This document shows positions 9,156 to 20,201 of a stretch of DNA of 64,000 bases, piece after piece. Below the pieces are notes generated by a model. The model was not told the DNA's origin and did no database searches. It worked only from the letters and a program-made list of their open reading frames with translations. Both the position numbers and the translations under genes were made by a program. The stretch is from NCBI RefSeq assembly GCF_006094435.1, contig NZ_CP034783.1:1329001-1393000 (forward strand). The letters run 5' to 3'. Source of the DNA: Pseudomonas sp. MPC6 (GTDB lineage: Bacteria > Pseudomonadota > Gammaproteobacteria > Pseudomonadales > Pseudomonadaceae). Position 1 is the first letter of the stretch, and each line of letters begins with the position of its first letter.

Positions 9156-9194
9156 AAAGCCCGCATGACCTGAGAAGGTCATGCGGGCTTTTTT
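9156..9194. terminator. Bidirectional terminator between fpr and trmO
   Basis: AAAGCCCGCATGACCT pairs with AGGTCATGCGGGCTTT across a short loop, with T runs on both sides. It directly follows the REPIN, and its right T run overlaps the trmO stop codon. Confidence 0.88.
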
Positions 9195-9894
9195 ATGGCC
9201 GACGCACGGGAATGACTTCAAGGACGCGGATCAGGCCCGCCTCGGGGTAATGCCACCGCACGTCCACATCCCACAACTGCGCCCCATATTCCCGCTCTGG
9301 CGCAGGCGTCTGGTAAGCCGGGCGCGGATCCTGCGCCAGGCATTGCTCGATCAGCTCCACCAAGGGCTCGCCAAGGCGCTGAGCGTGCCCGTGCGCCTGT
9401 TGCAATGCCGAAGCCGTCCACTGCACTGGAATCATCAGCGGCGCAGCGCTGGCGATGCTGTTGGACGCCGTATCGATGATATCGGCGTACGGCACGTAAG
9501 GTTTGATGTCGAGGATCGGCGTGCCGTCGAGCAAGTCGATGCCGGATATCCACAGGCGACCGGCTTCGACCTTGTCCAGCTTCACCACGGATTGCCCGAT
9601 GCCATTGGGCCGATGGGTCGCACGGGTGGCAAATACCCCCATGGACTTGTTGCCGCCGAGGCGAGGCGGGCGGACTTTCAGGCGGGGCTTTTCTTCCAGG
9701 GCCTGATGAAACAGGAACAATAGCCAGACGTGGCTGACCTGCTCCAGGCCCTGCACCGCGTCACCCTGATCGAACGGTGCCACCAGTTCCAGCACGCCGC
9801 GAGCGGCGGGGGCCAGTTGCGGCTGGCGCGGAATGGCGAACTTCTCCTTGAAACAGGAGCGCACGAAGCCGATGGGGGAGACGCTGTAGGTCAT
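9193..9894 (-). CDS. trmO: tRNA (N6-threonylcarbamoyladenosine37-N6)-methyltransferase TrmO
   Basis: 233 residues of the TsaA/YaeB family, which uses S-adenosylmethionine to convert t6A37 to m6t6A37 in tRNA-Thr. The TsaA core is evident in SPIGFVRS near the start, FAIPRQP, SHVWLLFLFH, and FATRATHRPNGIGQS, followed by DIKPYVPY; the C-terminal part (VRWHY...VRVLEVIPVR-like) closes the beta-barrel fold. ATG at 9894 (MTYSVSPIGF) fits the family; upstream in-frame ATGs at or before 9942 would add a non-conserved tail. Confidence 0.93.
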   Translation of the reverse strand: MTYSVSPIGFVRSCFKEKFAIPRQPQLAPAARGVLELVAPFDQGDAVQGLEQVSHVWLLFLFHQALEEKPRLKVRPPRLGGNKSMGVFATRATHRPNGIGQSVVKLDKVEAGRLWISGIDLLDGTPILDIKPYVPYADIIDTASNSIASAAPLMIPVQWTASALQQAHGHAQRLGEPLVELIEQCLAQDPRPAYQTPAPEREYGAQLWDVDVRWHYPEAGLIRVLEVIPVRRP

Positions 9895-9969
9895 GGGTTG
9901 GGGTCGAAGGGGAATGAGGGTGGGCATGATAACCCGAGCCACCGCTGGGTCGGTGGCGATGGTGTGATC

Positions 9970-9996
9970 GCCATCGCCAGCAAGCCGGCTCCTACA
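9970..9996. repeat. Single REP half-element
   Basis: CGCCATCGCCAGCAAGCCGG followed by CTCCTACA, one arm of a REP with no partner close by. Its tip contains the stop codon of the next gene (9992-9994, TAG on the minus strand). Confidence 0.8.
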
Positions 9997-10459
9997 CGCG
10001 CACGCGCAGGGTCAGGCCCTTGAGGAAGTTGCGCAGCAACTGGTCGCCGCACGCACGGTAGTTGGTGTGGCCGAACTTGCGGAACAGCGCGCTCAGCTCC
10101 GGCTTGGACACCGGGAATTCGGAGGCCTTGAGGATCGCGTGCATGTCGTCTTCCTTCAGTTCGAAGGCTACGCGCAGTTTCTTCAGGATGATGTTGTTGG
10201 TCACCGGCGTTTCGATCGGCTGCGGCGGACGGCTTTCGTCCTTGCCGCGCTTGAAGATCACCAGGCCATCGAGAAAATGCGCCATGACGTCGTCCGGGCA
10301 GCGGACGAAGCCTTCTTCGTCTTCTTCTTTCTTGTCGAGGTACGTCAGCAGGTCTGGCAGGGTCACGTCCATGCCGCCGAGCTTGATGATCTCGATGACT
10401 TTCTTGTCGCTGATGTCGAGCATGTAGCGCACGCTGCGCAGTACGTCGTTATGAATCAT
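9992..10459 (-). CDS. DUF1456 (YehS-like) protein
   Basis: 155 residues made of two repeats of the ~70-residue DUF1456 helical unit: NDVLRSVRYMLDISDKKVIEII...LPDLLTYLDKKEE and NNIILKKLRVAFELKEDDMHAIL...LSALFRKFGHTNYR. The function is unknown; E. coli YehS is the named relative. ATG at 10459 gives the family N-terminus. The last codons read ...GTG CGC GTG TAG, and that TAG is the tip of a REP element, so the REP defines the protein's end. Confidence 0.88.
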   Translation of the reverse strand: MIHNDVLRSVRYMLDISDKKVIEIIKLGGMDVTLPDLLTYLDKKEEDEEGFVRCPDDVMAHFLDGLVIFKRGKDESRPPQPIETPVTNNIILKKLRVAFELKEDDMHAILKASEFPVSKPELSALFRKFGHTNYRACGDQLLRNFLKGLTLRVRV

Positions 10460-10534
10460 GGTGTGCAATCCTGATAATCGGCAGTGGGCGCCGCATAAAC
10501 AGCGGCGCCAGAATGTGTGGCGGCGTGAGCAGTC

Positions 10535-11245
10535 TCAGAACTTCTCTTTGCCGGACAGGTAGCGCCATTGCCCCAAGGGTACTTTGCCAATGGATACACC
10601 GCCAATGCGGATGCGGCGGATGGCGACGACCTTCAGGCCGACGGCCTGGCAGAACAGGGCGATCACTCCCGGTTGTGGGTTCTTCATCGCAAAACGCAGG
10701 CGGTTTTCGTTCTGCCAGCTGGCTTTGACCGGCGGCAATTCCTTGCCCTTGTAAGTCAGGCCGTGGTTCAGGCGATTGAGGCCGTGCGCCACCATGTCGC
10801 CTTCAACCTCGACCACATACTCTTGCTCGATCTTGGCGGAGTCGGCGGTGAGCTTGCGCAGGATCTTCCAGTCCTGGGTGAACACCAGCAAACCGCTGGC
10901 GTTGGCCTGCAGGTCAGTACTGGCGGTCAGGCGCAGGAAGTGGCCCTTGAGCGGGCGTTTGCTGAAGCGGTGTTCTTCGCTCAGGGTCTCGGCGCTGATG
11001 GTCGCCAGGGCCGTGTCCGCATCCATGCCCGCCGGAACGTTGAACAGGATGGTCACCGGCTCGGGCGCAGTGGCTTTCGCTTCTGGATCGAGCTCGACTT
11101 TCTGGGTGTCGACCTTGAACTGCGGCTCGTCGATGACTTCACCGTCCACGGTGACCCAGCCGCCCTCGATGAACAGCTCAGCCTCCCGACGGGAACAGCC
11201 GACGAGTTCGATGAGGCGTTTGGAGAGTCGAATCGGGTCAGTCAT
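10535..11245 (-). CDS. rRNA pseudouridine synthase, RsuA/RluF type
   Basis: 236 residues: N-terminal S4 RNA-binding domain (RLSKRLIELVGCSRREAELFIEGGWVTV region, about 5-45) and a pseudouridine synthase catalytic domain. The catalytic motif appears as STDLQANASGLLVFTQD, in which the Asp of 'TDLQ' replaces the usual RLD context, so the motif is divergent. RLRFAMKNPQPGVI and VVAIRRIRIGG are the C-terminal family motifs. It probably modifies 23S rRNA, but which uridine is not clear. ATG at 11245 was chosen (MTDPIRLSKRL). Confidence 0.83.
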   Translation of the reverse strand: MTDPIRLSKRLIELVGCSRREAELFIEGGWVTVDGEVIDEPQFKVDTQKVELDPEAKATAPEPVTILFNVPAGMDADTALATISAETLSEEHRFSKRPLKGHFLRLTASTDLQANASGLLVFTQDWKILRKLTADSAKIEQEYVVEVEGDMVAHGLNRLNHGLTYKGKELPPVKASWQNENRLRFAMKNPQPGVIALFCQAVGLKVVAIRRIRIGGVSIGKVPLGQWRYLSGKEKF

Positions 11246-11373
11246 GACAGGGCCGTAACAAAAAAGGGGTGGGCATTGTACCTGCTGGGCGCCGGTTAAT
11301 CCCGGCTCCATTTGCGCCGTACAGCTTTTTGTGTGTGGCTTGGCGGATCACCGCACCGCAGCGAAGGGACCTT

Positions 11374-11456
11374 GTAGGAGCCGGCTTGCCAGCGAAGGCG
11401 TCCTCATAAGCGCTGTATGGCTTGAGGCCGCCTTCGCTGGCAAGCCCGCTCCTACA
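11374..11456. repeat. REPIN
   Basis: TGTAGGAGCCGGCTTGCCAG and its inverted partner (GGCAAGCCCGCTCCTACA), upstream of the pseudouridine synthase gene and downstream of the GNAT gene. Confidence 0.88.
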
Positions 11457-11471
11457 GGGTTCTGTGTTGTG

Positions 11472-11945
11472 TCAGGCATTGCGTTTCAATTGCTGTGCCT
11501 GACGCAGGCGCATATGCAACAGCGGATACGGCTGGCCCATGCCATCGACTTCCGAACGGCCGATCACCTCGAAGCCCTGTTTGAAGTAGAACCCCAGGGC
11601 TTGCGGGTTCTGTTCGTTGACATCCAGTTCGTTGGCATTCAGGTGCTCCAGGGCATGCCGCAACAACTGCTTGCCCAGCCCCTCGCCGCGATGCGCCGGG
11701 TCGATGAAGAGCATTTCGATCTTGCCCGCCGCGACCCCGGCAAACCCGGTGATGCGCTGGCGCGAGTCTTTGGTGCAGATGAGCATGACCGCATCGAGGT
11801 AGCGGGTCAGCACCAGGTTCTTCAGCAGTTCGATGTAACTGTCGGGCAGAAAGTCGTGGGTGGCGCGCACCGAGGCTTCCCACACCTGCGTCAGTTCTTT
11901 GTAGTCGCTCTGTTTCGGCGTTTGGACGACCGAATGTTGGCGCAT
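11472..11945 (-). CDS. GNAT family N-acetyltransferase
   Basis: 157 residues with the GNAT acetyl-CoA site: FAGVAAGKIEMLFIDPAHRG followed by EGLGKQLLRHAL (the R/Q-x-x-G-x-G/A pyrophosphate loop), and LGFYFKQGFEVIGRSEVDGMGQPYP at the end. The acceptor is unknown; relatives include small-molecule acetyltransferases such as the YjaB group. ATG at 11945 (MRQHSVVQTPKQ) was preferred over 11993. A terminator hairpin separates it from rimO upstream, so it likely has its own promoter in the short gap. Confidence 0.82.
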   Translation of the reverse strand: MRQHSVVQTPKQSDYKELTQVWEASVRATHDFLPDSYIELLKNLVLTRYLDAVMLICTKDSRQRITGFAGVAAGKIEMLFIDPAHRGEGLGKQLLRHALEHLNANELDVNEQNPQALGFYFKQGFEVIGRSEVDGMGQPYPLLHMRLRQAQQLKRNA

Positions 11946-12006
11946 GGCCGAATGCCCCTTTTGGCAGTTGATCGTGCGAGTCCTTTCTCCCACAAAACGA
12001 TAGTCG

Positions 12007-12048
12007 TAAAAAAGCCCCGCATCTCGTCAAGAGAGCAGGGCTTTTCGT
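12007..12048 (-). terminator. Terminator after rimO
   Basis: On the minus strand AAAAGCCCTGCTCTC pairs with GAGATGCGGGGCTTTT, followed by T residues. It lies 12 bases past the rimO stop. Confidence 0.8.
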
Positions 12049-12059
12049 ATTTATTGCGT

Positions 12060-13397
<1,338 letters not shown>

Positions 13398-13644
13398 GTC
13401 TAACCTCGGTATTTGTGACGCCTCCAGCCGTGATCGGCAAGGCGACAGACGGACGCTTTATCGCGTCTCTGATCAAAAAGTGCGCAATTCTAGCGATGAG
13501 AGGCGCACTTGACCAGCTTTATACGGGGAAATACGACGAGTGCTGCGCTATGCTTCGCGCTGTTACGCTTTACCGATTTCTACAGTCAATAAAACGTCTG
13601 TAACAACAAGTAAAACAGCGCATGCTGCACGGTAAAGCATAGTG

Positions 13645-13659
13645 CTTCTTTCAAAGAAG
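13645..13659. promoter_or_regulatory. Palindrome upstream of kup (possible operator)
   Basis: CTTCTTT-C-AAAGAAG, a 15-base perfect dyad 27 bases before the kup start. The loop is too short for an RNA hairpin, so a protein-binding site is more plausible. No regulator can be named. The rest of the 288-base rimO-kup gap shows nothing I can identify. Confidence 0.25.
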
Positions 13660-13685
13660 TCCGGATCTGGGTGTAGGAGTGGTGG

Positions 13686-15587
13686 ATGGGTCAGGCAAGT
13701 AGTCAGGCAGCGGGTGCCGAGCATTCGGCGGCCAAGCCGATCGGCATGCTGGTCGCGGCGGCGGGGGTGGTTTACGGCGACATCGGCACCAGCCCGTTGT
13801 ACACCATCAAAGAAGTGTTCTCCGGACAATACGGCGTGCAAGTCAATCATGACGGTGTCTTCGGTATCCTGGCGTTGATTTTCTGGTCGCTGATCTGGGT
13901 GGTCTCGATCAAGTACGTATTGTTCATCCTGCGTGCCGACAACCAGGGCGAAGGCGGCATCATGTCGCTGACCGCGCTGGCTCGTCGGGCTGCGGCGCCC
14001 TATCCAAAATTGCGTTCCATATTGGTGATTCTCGGGCTGATCGGTGCCTCGCTGTTTTATGGCGACAGCATGATTACCCCGGCGATTTCGGTTCTATCGG
14101 CAGTGGAAGGTCTGGAAGTCGCCTTCGATGGCCTTGAGCACTGGGTTGTGCCGATGTCGTTGGTGATATTGGTGGCCCTGTTCCTGATCCAGAAACATGG
14201 CACCGACCGGATCGGCAAACTGTTCGGGCCGGTGATGGTGCTGTGGTTCGTGGTGCTTGGGGGCTTGGGCATTCACGGCATTGCCCAGCACCCGGAAGTA
14301 CTCAATGCCCTGAACCCGGCCTGGGGTGTGCGCTTTTTCGTCGTTCACCCGGGCATGGGCGTGGCGATTCTCGGCGCAGTGGTGTTGGCCTTGACTGGCG
14401 CTGAAGCGTTGTACGCCGATATGGGCCATTTTGGCCGCAAGCCGATTGCCCGTGCCTGGTTCGCCTTGGTGCTGCCGGGTCTGGTGCTCAATTACTTTGG
14501 TCAGGGGGCTTTGCTGCTGGAAAATCCAGAGGCGGCGCGCAACCCGTTTTACCTGCTGGCCCCGAGCTGGGCCCTGGTGCCACTGGTGGTGCTGTCGACC
14601 CTGGCCACGGTGATCGCTTCCCAGGCGGTGATCTCCGGAGCATTTTCGCTGACCCGCCAGGCCATCCAGCTGGGTTACATCCCGCGCATGCGTATTCAGC
14701 ATACCTCTAGTGCCGAACAGGGGCAGATATACATTGGTGCGGTGAACTGGGCGCTCATGGTAGGCGTGATTCTGCTGGTGCTGGGCTTTGAATCGTCGGG
14801 TGCCCTGGCATCGGCTTATGGCGTAGCCGTAACCGGAACCATGTTGATCACCAGCATCCTGGTATCGGCAGTGGCGCTGCTGTTGTGGAAATGGCCGCCG
14901 CTACTGACCGTGCCGCTGCTGATCGGCTTCTTACTGGTGGACGGGCTGTTCTTCGCCGCCAACGTGCCGAAGATCATCCAGGGCGGTGCGTTTCCGGTGC
15001 TGGCGGGGATTGTGCTGTTTATCCTGATGACCACCTGGAAGCGCGGCAAGCAACTGCTGGTCGACCGAATCGACGAGGGCGGATTGCCGCTGCCGATCTT
15101 CATCAGCAGCATCGCCGTCCAACCACCCCATCGCGTCCAGGGCACCGCGGTGTTCCTCACCGCCCGCCCGGACGCCGTGCCCCACGCGTTGCTGCACAAC
15201 CTGCTGCATAACCAGGTGTTGCACGAGCAAGTGGTGCTGCTGACGGTGGTCTACGAAGACATTCCGCGGGTACCGCCGACGCGGCGCTTCGAGGTCGAAT
15301 CCCACGGCGAAGGCTTCTTCCGGGTGATCCTGCACTTTGGTTTCATCGATGAGCCGGACGTGCCGCAGGCGCTGAAACTGTGTCATCTCGATGACCTGGA
15401 CTTCAGCCCGATGCGCACCACCTACTTCCTCAGCCGCGAGACGGTCATCGCTTCCAAGCTCGAAGGCATGGCCCGCTGGCGCGAGGCGCTGTTCGCCTTC
15501 ATGTTGCAGAATGCCAATGGCAATTTGCGGTTCTTTAATCTGCCATTGAACCGGGTGATTGAGTTGGGTACCCAGGTGGAAATGTAA
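13686..15587 (+). CDS. kup: Low-affinity potassium transporter Kup
   Basis: 633 residues, the KUP/HAK/KT family: K+/H+ symport across the inner membrane. The selectivity-related GDIGTSPLY is at residues 31-39, followed by about twelve membrane segments to residue ~460 ([33 protein letters not shown] and [10 protein letters not shown] are family motifs) and a soluble C-terminal domain of ~170 residues. ATG at 13686 follows TAGGAGTGGTGG. A terminator lies 10 bases after the stop. Confidence 0.97.
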   Translation: MGQASSQAAGAEHSAAKPIGMLVAAAGVVYGDIGTSPLYTIKEVFSGQYGVQVNHDGVFGILALIFWSLIWVVSIKYVLFILRADNQGEGGIMSLTALARRAAAPYPKLRSILVILGLIGASLFYGDSMITPAISVLSAVEGLEVAFDGLEHWVVPMSLVILVALFLIQKHGTDRIGKLFGPVMVLWFVVLGGLGIHGIAQHPEVLNALNPAWGVRFFVVHPGMGVAILGAVVLALTGAEALYADMGHFGRKPIARAWFALVLPGLVLNYFGQGALLLENPEAARNPFYLLAPSWALVPLVVLSTLATVIASQAVISGAFSLTRQAIQLGYIPRMRIQHTSSAEQGQIYIGAVNWALMVGVILLVLGFESSGALASAYGVAVTGTMLITSILVSAVALLLWKWPPLLTVPLLIGFLLVDGLFFAANVPKIIQGGAFPVLAGIVLFILMTTWKRGKQLLVDRIDEGGLPLPIFISSIAVQPPHRVQGTAVFLTARPDAVPHALLHNLLHNQVLHEQVVLLTVVYEDIPRVPPTRRFEVESHGEGFFRVILHFGFIDEPDVPQALKLCHLDDLDFSPMRTTYFLSRETVIASKLEGMARWREALFAFMLQNANGNLRFFNLPLNRVIELGTQVEM

Positions 15588-15595
15588 GCCCCATC

Positions 15596-15635
15596 AAAAA
15601 GCCCCCGTTGCCGTAAAGGCAGCGGGGGCTTTTTT
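15596..15635 (+). terminator. Terminator after kup
   Basis: AAAAAGCCCCCGTTGCC pairs with GGCAGCGGGGGCTTTTTT around a short loop. Confidence 0.9.
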
Positions 15636-15657
15636 GTGGGCGGGGCGCCTGATCACC

Positions 15658-15757
15658 TGTAGGAGCGAGCTTGCTCGCGAAGGACTCGAAAGCAACACGT
15701 TCATCCAGGATGAATGCGTTATCGTTGACGTCCATCGCGAGCAAGCTTGCTCCTACA
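15658..15757. repeat. REPIN overlapping the 3' end of the acvB-like gene
   Basis: TGTAGGAGCGAGCTTGCTCG and its inverted partner GAGCAAGCTTGCTCCTACA. The right-hand tip overlaps the acvB-like reading frame: bases 15753-15755 are its TAG stop. Confidence 0.92.
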
Positions 15758-17042
15758 GCGCCGTTTCCTTCGCCTGGCGCTTCTCGATCACATCCACCAA
15801 CCGCTGGGCCAAAGCCGGGTAGTTCTCATCAAAGTGATGCCCGCCAGGCAGCTTCATCGCCTCGCCCACGGCCGTCTTGTCGGTACAGCCGCTCTCATCG
15901 ACTTCTTCTTCCCCGTAGATGCACACCACTTTCTCCGCCGGCAGCTTGGCCATTTCCGGGCCGGTGGCGGCTTCCTTGCCAGCGTTGCCGAGCCAGCCTT
16001 CGACTTCGATTTCGAAGCTGCCGGTGCGGGCGAAGGCCAGCAGGATAATGGCGTCGACCCGTTGTTGCTCCGCGGGCTCCAGGCGGTTGTAGATCGCCGG
16101 GAGGACGTCGGCGCCGAACGAGTAACCCGTGAGGATGAAGCGTTTGGTGCCCCATTTCTGCCGGTAATGCTGCATCAGTTCGGCCAGGTCCAGCGCGCTT
16201 TGCTCAGGGCTCTTGTGCTGCCAGTAGTAGCGCAGGGTATCGATGCCGACCACCGGATAGCCGATCTTGGCCATCTCGCCCGCCACGTCGCGGTCCAGGT
16301 CGCGCCAGCCGCCGTCGCCGGACAGGAACAGGGTGACCGTGTCCCGGGCCTGGCCGGCCGGCACTTCGACCACCGGGATCTGCAGGCCGCCAGCGGCTTT
16401 GTCGCCACCGACCAGGAACTTGCGCAGTTCGTTGTTCAGCACTTGCGGCAGGTTGATGTCGTAGTCGCTGATGCTGGTTTCGGCGTTCGGCTGATCGCGC
16501 ACGAAGCCGGCGCTGGTGTCATCCGGATTGTCGTTCCAGGCCACCAGCCAGTGACCGTGGGAGGCGCTTTTCGGCAGCAGATGCGTGCAACCGGGTTTTT
16601 CCAGGGCCAGGTCCACCGAAACGGCCTGGGCCTTGTCGTTCTTCTGTTCGGACAGCCAGCGCCAGGCGAGCACGGCGCCTGGGCCGATGCCGCTGACCAG
16701 CGTCGCCGGGCCCTTGAGTTCTCTCAGGCCGGATTGCAGGGCACGACTTTGCAGCAGGCAATCTTTGGGCAGGATCACCTGGACGATCTGCGCCGAGCCG
16801 CTGCGGCTGAGGGTCAGCAGTTGTTTGTCGCTGAGCTTCTGGTCTGCGTTGACCGCCACCAGCACCTGGGCGCGCGGTGTGTTGCCGGGGATGACTCGAG
16901 TCATCGCCGCACCGTCGGCGGGTGCCAGCTGTTCGAGGGTGGGTTCGGGTGCCGGACGTTTGAGGTACCAATAACCGCCGCCAAGGACCAGGGCCAGCAC
17001 TACCAGTGTGCTCAGTACGTACCGCAGGGAGCGTTGAATCAT
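15753..17042 (-). CDS. AcvB/VirJ-like hydrolase, probable aminoacyl-phosphatidylglycerol hydrolase
   Basis: 429 residues: one N-terminal membrane anchor (residues ~8-26) and a periplasmic region with two alpha/beta-hydrolase-like halves. The second half has LSGDGGWRDLD (240-250), the nucleophile elbow GYSFGAD (Ser308 central) and a terminal PGGHHFDENY with the catalytic His. The AcvB/VirJ family hydrolyses lysyl- or alanyl-phosphatidylglycerol; the P. aeruginosa partner of MprF (PA0919) does this. Its ATG overlaps the mprF stop (ATGA), so the two are translationally coupled. Its own TAG stop comes from a REP tip. Confidence 0.87.
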   Translation of the reverse strand: MIQRSLRYVLSTLVVLALVLGGGYWYLKRPAPEPTLEQLAPADGAAMTRVIPGNTPRAQVLVAVNADQKLSDKQLLTLSRSGSAQIVQVILPKDCLLQSRALQSGLRELKGPATLVSGIGPGAVLAWRWLSEQKNDKAQAVSVDLALEKPGCTHLLPKSASHGHWLVAWNDNPDDTSAGFVRDQPNAETSISDYDINLPQVLNNELRKFLVGGDKAAGGLQIPVVEVPAGQARDTVTLFLSGDGGWRDLDRDVAGEMAKIGYPVVGIDTLRYYWQHKSPEQSALDLAELMQHYRQKWGTKRFILTGYSFGADVLPAIYNRLEPAEQQRVDAIILLAFARTGSFEIEVEGWLGNAGKEAATGPEMAKLPAEKVVCIYGEEEVDESGCTDKTAVGEAMKLPGGHHFDENYPALAQRLVDVIEKRQAKETAL

Positions 17043-19687
17043 CAGCGTTTCACCAATCCAGTCAAGCCGCCCGCAATCAGGGCGGCAGTGTCGGCCAGGG
17101 CTACCAGCGGATCGAGTCCGGCGGGCACGGCCATATAACGGGGTTCCCAGTCAGGCTGGAACTTGTCTTTGAAGCGGCGCAAGCCTTGGAAGTTGTAGAG
17201 CTGCTCGCCACGGCGGAACACCATCGAGCCCAGGCGCTGGGTCAGCGGTGCGCCGCGACGGGGTTGCAACCCCGACAACGGCACCATACCCAGGCTGAAA
17301 CGCGCGTAGCCATGATTTTTATAATGTTGGATCAGGCCGACCATCATGAACTCCATGGTCAGCTTGGGGGCCTCCGGGTGCGCGCGCATCAGGTCGAGGC
17401 TGGCCAGGTCATGGCCGAAGGTCTCCAGCAGGTTGGCGAACGCCACCGGGCGACCTTCGAACCGAATCACCGCGATGCGGAAATGCTTGAGGTAGGCATC
17501 GCTGAAACGGCCGAGGGAGAAACCCTTCTCGCGCACGTGCTTGCCGGTCAGCCAGGCATCGGAGATCACCTTGAGCTCATCCATCGGCGCTTGCCCCGGC
17601 TCATGGATCTCCAGCGACAGGCCGTCGCGGGTGCCACGGTTCCAGGTGTAGCGCAGGTCCTTCATCTCTTTGCCCTTGGCTTCGAGGTCGAAGCGCTGCA
17701 GATCGACCCGGGCTTCTTCGCCGAGCTTGATCGCCGTCAGGCCGATGTCCATGTAGTACGGCAGGTTCTCGGCGCGCACCTGATAGAACACCGGGCGGGC
17801 GTGGTGAAGGTCACACAGGTCGCGGAACTGCCAGATCATCTCGGCCCGTTGCTGGGCCGGGCCGATCGGGTCATACAAGGCCACCAGGCTGCGACCACGG
17901 CGTGCGTACATCAGGAACGCCTGGTCGTCAGGGTGGAACAGCAGCGCCTTGTCACCGGTCAGGGCCAGGCCGCCATCCGGTTGGGCGGAAGCCATGAGGA
18001 TTTTGGTCGCGCGATCCAGCTCATCGGGCGTGGGTAGATGGATCACCGGGCGCGCGGTGCGCAGCAGCCAGGTCAGGGACACCACCAGCAGCAGGACGGC
18101 GGCCCCCAGCAGCGAACGCAAGCCACGGGGGGCATCGGCGTCGAGGGTGAACTGCCACCAGAGTTGATGGCTGTAGGGAACGTCCTGATAGGCGAATAGC
18201 AGCAGCCAGATCGACGCGCCGAGCACGCACAGGCTGGACACCAGATACAGCGGCGAAAAGGGCAGTTCGGTCAGGCGGCTGGGGCGATAGAACGAGCGCC
18301 GGAAAACCCCCAGCAGGCTCGCGGTCAGGGTCATCAGGCAGGCTTCCTCCCAGTCGAAGCCCTTGAGCAGCGAGAGCAGGGCACCCACCAGCAACAGAAT
18401 GGTGGTCAGCATCCACGCGGCCGACAGGCGCCGGCGCAGACCTTGGGCCAGCAGCAGGCACAGCACGCCGACCAGGCTGGCGCCGAAGTGCGAGGCGTCG
18501 ACCAGTCGATGCGGGATCAGAAAACCGATGTGTTCCAGGCGCGTATCGATTTCCGGGGTCACGCCGGAGAACAGCAGCACCACGCCGGATAGAAACACCA
18601 GCACCGCCAGGATCGGTGCGGCCAGGCCGGATGCGGCGCGCAGTGTCTGGCGGGTCTGAAACAGACGCTGGCCTTCGTTGATCAGCAGCAGCAGACAGGC
18701 CACCAGCAACGGCAGCACCACATAGATCAGGCGATAGAGCAGCAGCGCGGCAGCCAGTGGCGCGGCACCGAGCTTGTCGGCGAAGGCGGCCAGCAGGATG
18801 GCCTCGAACACCCCGACACCGCCGGGCACGTGGCTGAGCACCCCGGCCGCCAGGGCCAGCAGGTACACCAGCAAGAAGGCGCCAAAGGGCGGGGCTTCGG
18901 GCAGCAACAGATACAGCACGGTCGCGGCGGCGGCCACGTCCAGGGCAGTGATGACCAATTGCAGGAACGTCAGGCGACGCCCTGGCAGGCGCAAGGTGCG
19001 GCGACCGACCTTGACCAGCAGATTATCCGGGTAAGGCTGTTCCGGCAGGCGACGGCGGTAGATGCCGATCGCCAGCACCGTAAAAAGCAGCAGTACGGCG
19101 ACGGCGATCGCCCCCAGCACTAGCTCGGACAGGCCCAGGGCGACGGAAGCGGCCGGCAGGTCGCTGAGGGTGGCGAGCGCCGCGAGCGGGGGCAGGGCAC
19201 ACCCGAGCGAGAGGCTGGCAAAGAGCGTCATGTGGGCGACTTCCGAAGCCCCCAGGCCATGACGCGCATATAAACGGTAGCGGACCGAGCCTCCCGAGAG
19301 CATCGAAAGACCGATGGCATTGCCGATGGCGAATGCGGTGAACCCGCCCAGGGCGAGAATGCGCGGCGCCAGTGTCACGCCGGCATACCGACTGGCGGAC
19401 CATTCGTAGCCGAGCAAAATGATGAAGCCGACCAAGGTCGCAGCCAGTGCGCCGAGCAGCGCCGGTTGCGGTACTTCGAGAATCGAGTCGTGCAGCGCGT
19501 ACAGATCGAGTTCGCTCAGCAGGTGGCGACAGGCAATCAGCGCGATAGCGAACAACAGCAGAGTGACGGCCAGGCCCAGGGGTTGGCGGTATTTGCTGAT
19601 CAGGTCCAGCAAGCGCAGACGCTCGGCCTTGATCGGTTGTGTCGCTGTGACGGTGTCTTGTGGATCAGACGAGTTGGCGCGCATCAA
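17042..19687 (-). CDS. mprF: Bifunctional aminoacyl-phosphatidylglycerol synthase/flippase MprF
   Basis: 881 residues. The N-terminal half (to about residue 540) has about fourteen membrane segments forming the flippase; the C-terminal half is a GNAT-fold synthase that moves an amino acid from tRNA to phosphatidylglycerol. Late-family motifs include YDPIGP, FYQVRAENLPYYMDIG, RFEGRPVAFAN and SLGMVPLSGL. In P. aeruginosa the homologue makes alanyl-PG; whether Ala or Lys is used here cannot be read reliably. It lowers the negative surface charge and gives resistance to cationic peptides and acid. The coupled hydrolase gene follows with a 1-base overlap. Confidence 0.95.
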   Translation of the reverse strand: MMRANSSDPQDTVTATQPIKAERLRLLDLISKYRQPLGLAVTLLLFAIALIACRHLLSELDLYALHDSILEVPQPALLGALAATLVGFIILLGYEWSASRYAGVTLAPRILALGGFTAFAIGNAIGLSMLSGGSVRYRLYARHGLGASEVAHMTLFASLSLGCALPPLAALATLSDLPAASVALGLSELVLGAIAVAVLLLFTVLAIGIYRRRLPEQPYPDNLLVKVGRRTLRLPGRRLTFLQLVITALDVAAAATVLYLLLPEAPPFGAFLLVYLLALAAGVLSHVPGGVGVFEAILLAAFADKLGAAPLAAALLLYRLIYVVLPLLVACLLLLINEGQRLFQTRQTLRAASGLAAPILAVLVFLSGVVLLFSGVTPEIDTRLEHIGFLIPHRLVDASHFGASLVGVLCLLLAQGLRRRLSAAWMLTTILLLVGALLSLLKGFDWEEACLMTLTASLLGVFRRSFYRPSRLTELPFSPLYLVSSLCVLGASIWLLLFAYQDVPYSHQLWWQFTLDADAPRGLRSLLGAAVLLLVVSLTWLLRTARPVIHLPTPDELDRATKILMASAQPDGGLALTGDKALLFHPDDQAFLMYARRGRSLVALYDPIGPAQQRAEMIWQFRDLCDLHHARPVFYQVRAENLPYYMDIGLTAIKLGEEARVDLQRFDLEAKGKEMKDLRYTWNRGTRDGLSLEIHEPGQAPMDELKVISDAWLTGKHVREKGFSLGRFSDAYLKHFRIAVIRFEGRPVAFANLLETFGHDLASLDLMRAHPEAPKLTMEFMMVGLIQHYKNHGYARFSLGMVPLSGLQPRRGAPLTQRLGSMVFRRGEQLYNFQGLRRFKDKFQPDWEPRYMAVPAGLDPLVALADTAALIAGGLTGLVKR

Positions 19688-19904
19688 TCACCTCTTGGAT
19701 TGTGCGCGACAGGATGGGGGTATCCAGCCAAGTTACCAATCCCTGTAGAAAAAATAATTACAAATATTAATGCCTCTCACCGGGATCCGGCGACGGCACA
19801 TCGTCAGTCATAGAGGGTTTTGTCTGCGGTCGCAGGAAATTGTCGGAGCGAGCCTCATTCGCTGATGGCAGGTCATTGTTGCGAAAGGACTTTTTCAACA
19901 GATA

Positions 19905-19937
19905 CAAAAAAGGCCACTCTTTCGAGTAGCCTTTTTT
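19905..19937 (-). terminator. Terminator of initiator tRNA copy 1
   Basis: AAAAAAGGCCACTC pairs with GAGTAGCCTTTTTT around TTTC, 7 bases beyond the tRNA 3' end. Confidence 0.88.
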
Positions 19938-19943
19938 GATGTT

Positions 19944-20020
<77 letters not shown>

Positions 20021-20033
20021 TCTGTGTGGCGGC

Positions 20034-20061
20034 ATTCTACAGGCGAACGGCGGAGTGTCAA
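20034..20061 (-). promoter_or_regulatory. Sigma-70 promoter of tRNA-fMet copy 1
   Basis: On the minus strand TTGACA, 16 bases, TAGAAT, then a GC-rich discriminator (GCCGCC) of the kind linked to stringent control. The -10 box ends 14 bases before the mature tRNA. Confidence 0.8.
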
Positions 20062-20201
20062 CCGTTAATCCTGAACCTGGTCAAATAAGTGCAAATGAAT
20101 GGCACGCCGCGACAGGGGAGACCTAAGTTCAGGAATCAGAACGATTTCTCTTTCCGCACTGCGATGGGTAAGCGCTGCCCCCGTACAAAACGGGCGCGCA
20201 C

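Noticed and set aside
13413..13685. Potassium- or cyclic-nucleotide-sensing riboswitch before kup
   Set aside because: I see only a short perfect palindrome and no conserved riboswitch core; known ydaO-type elements are not expected in this lineage.
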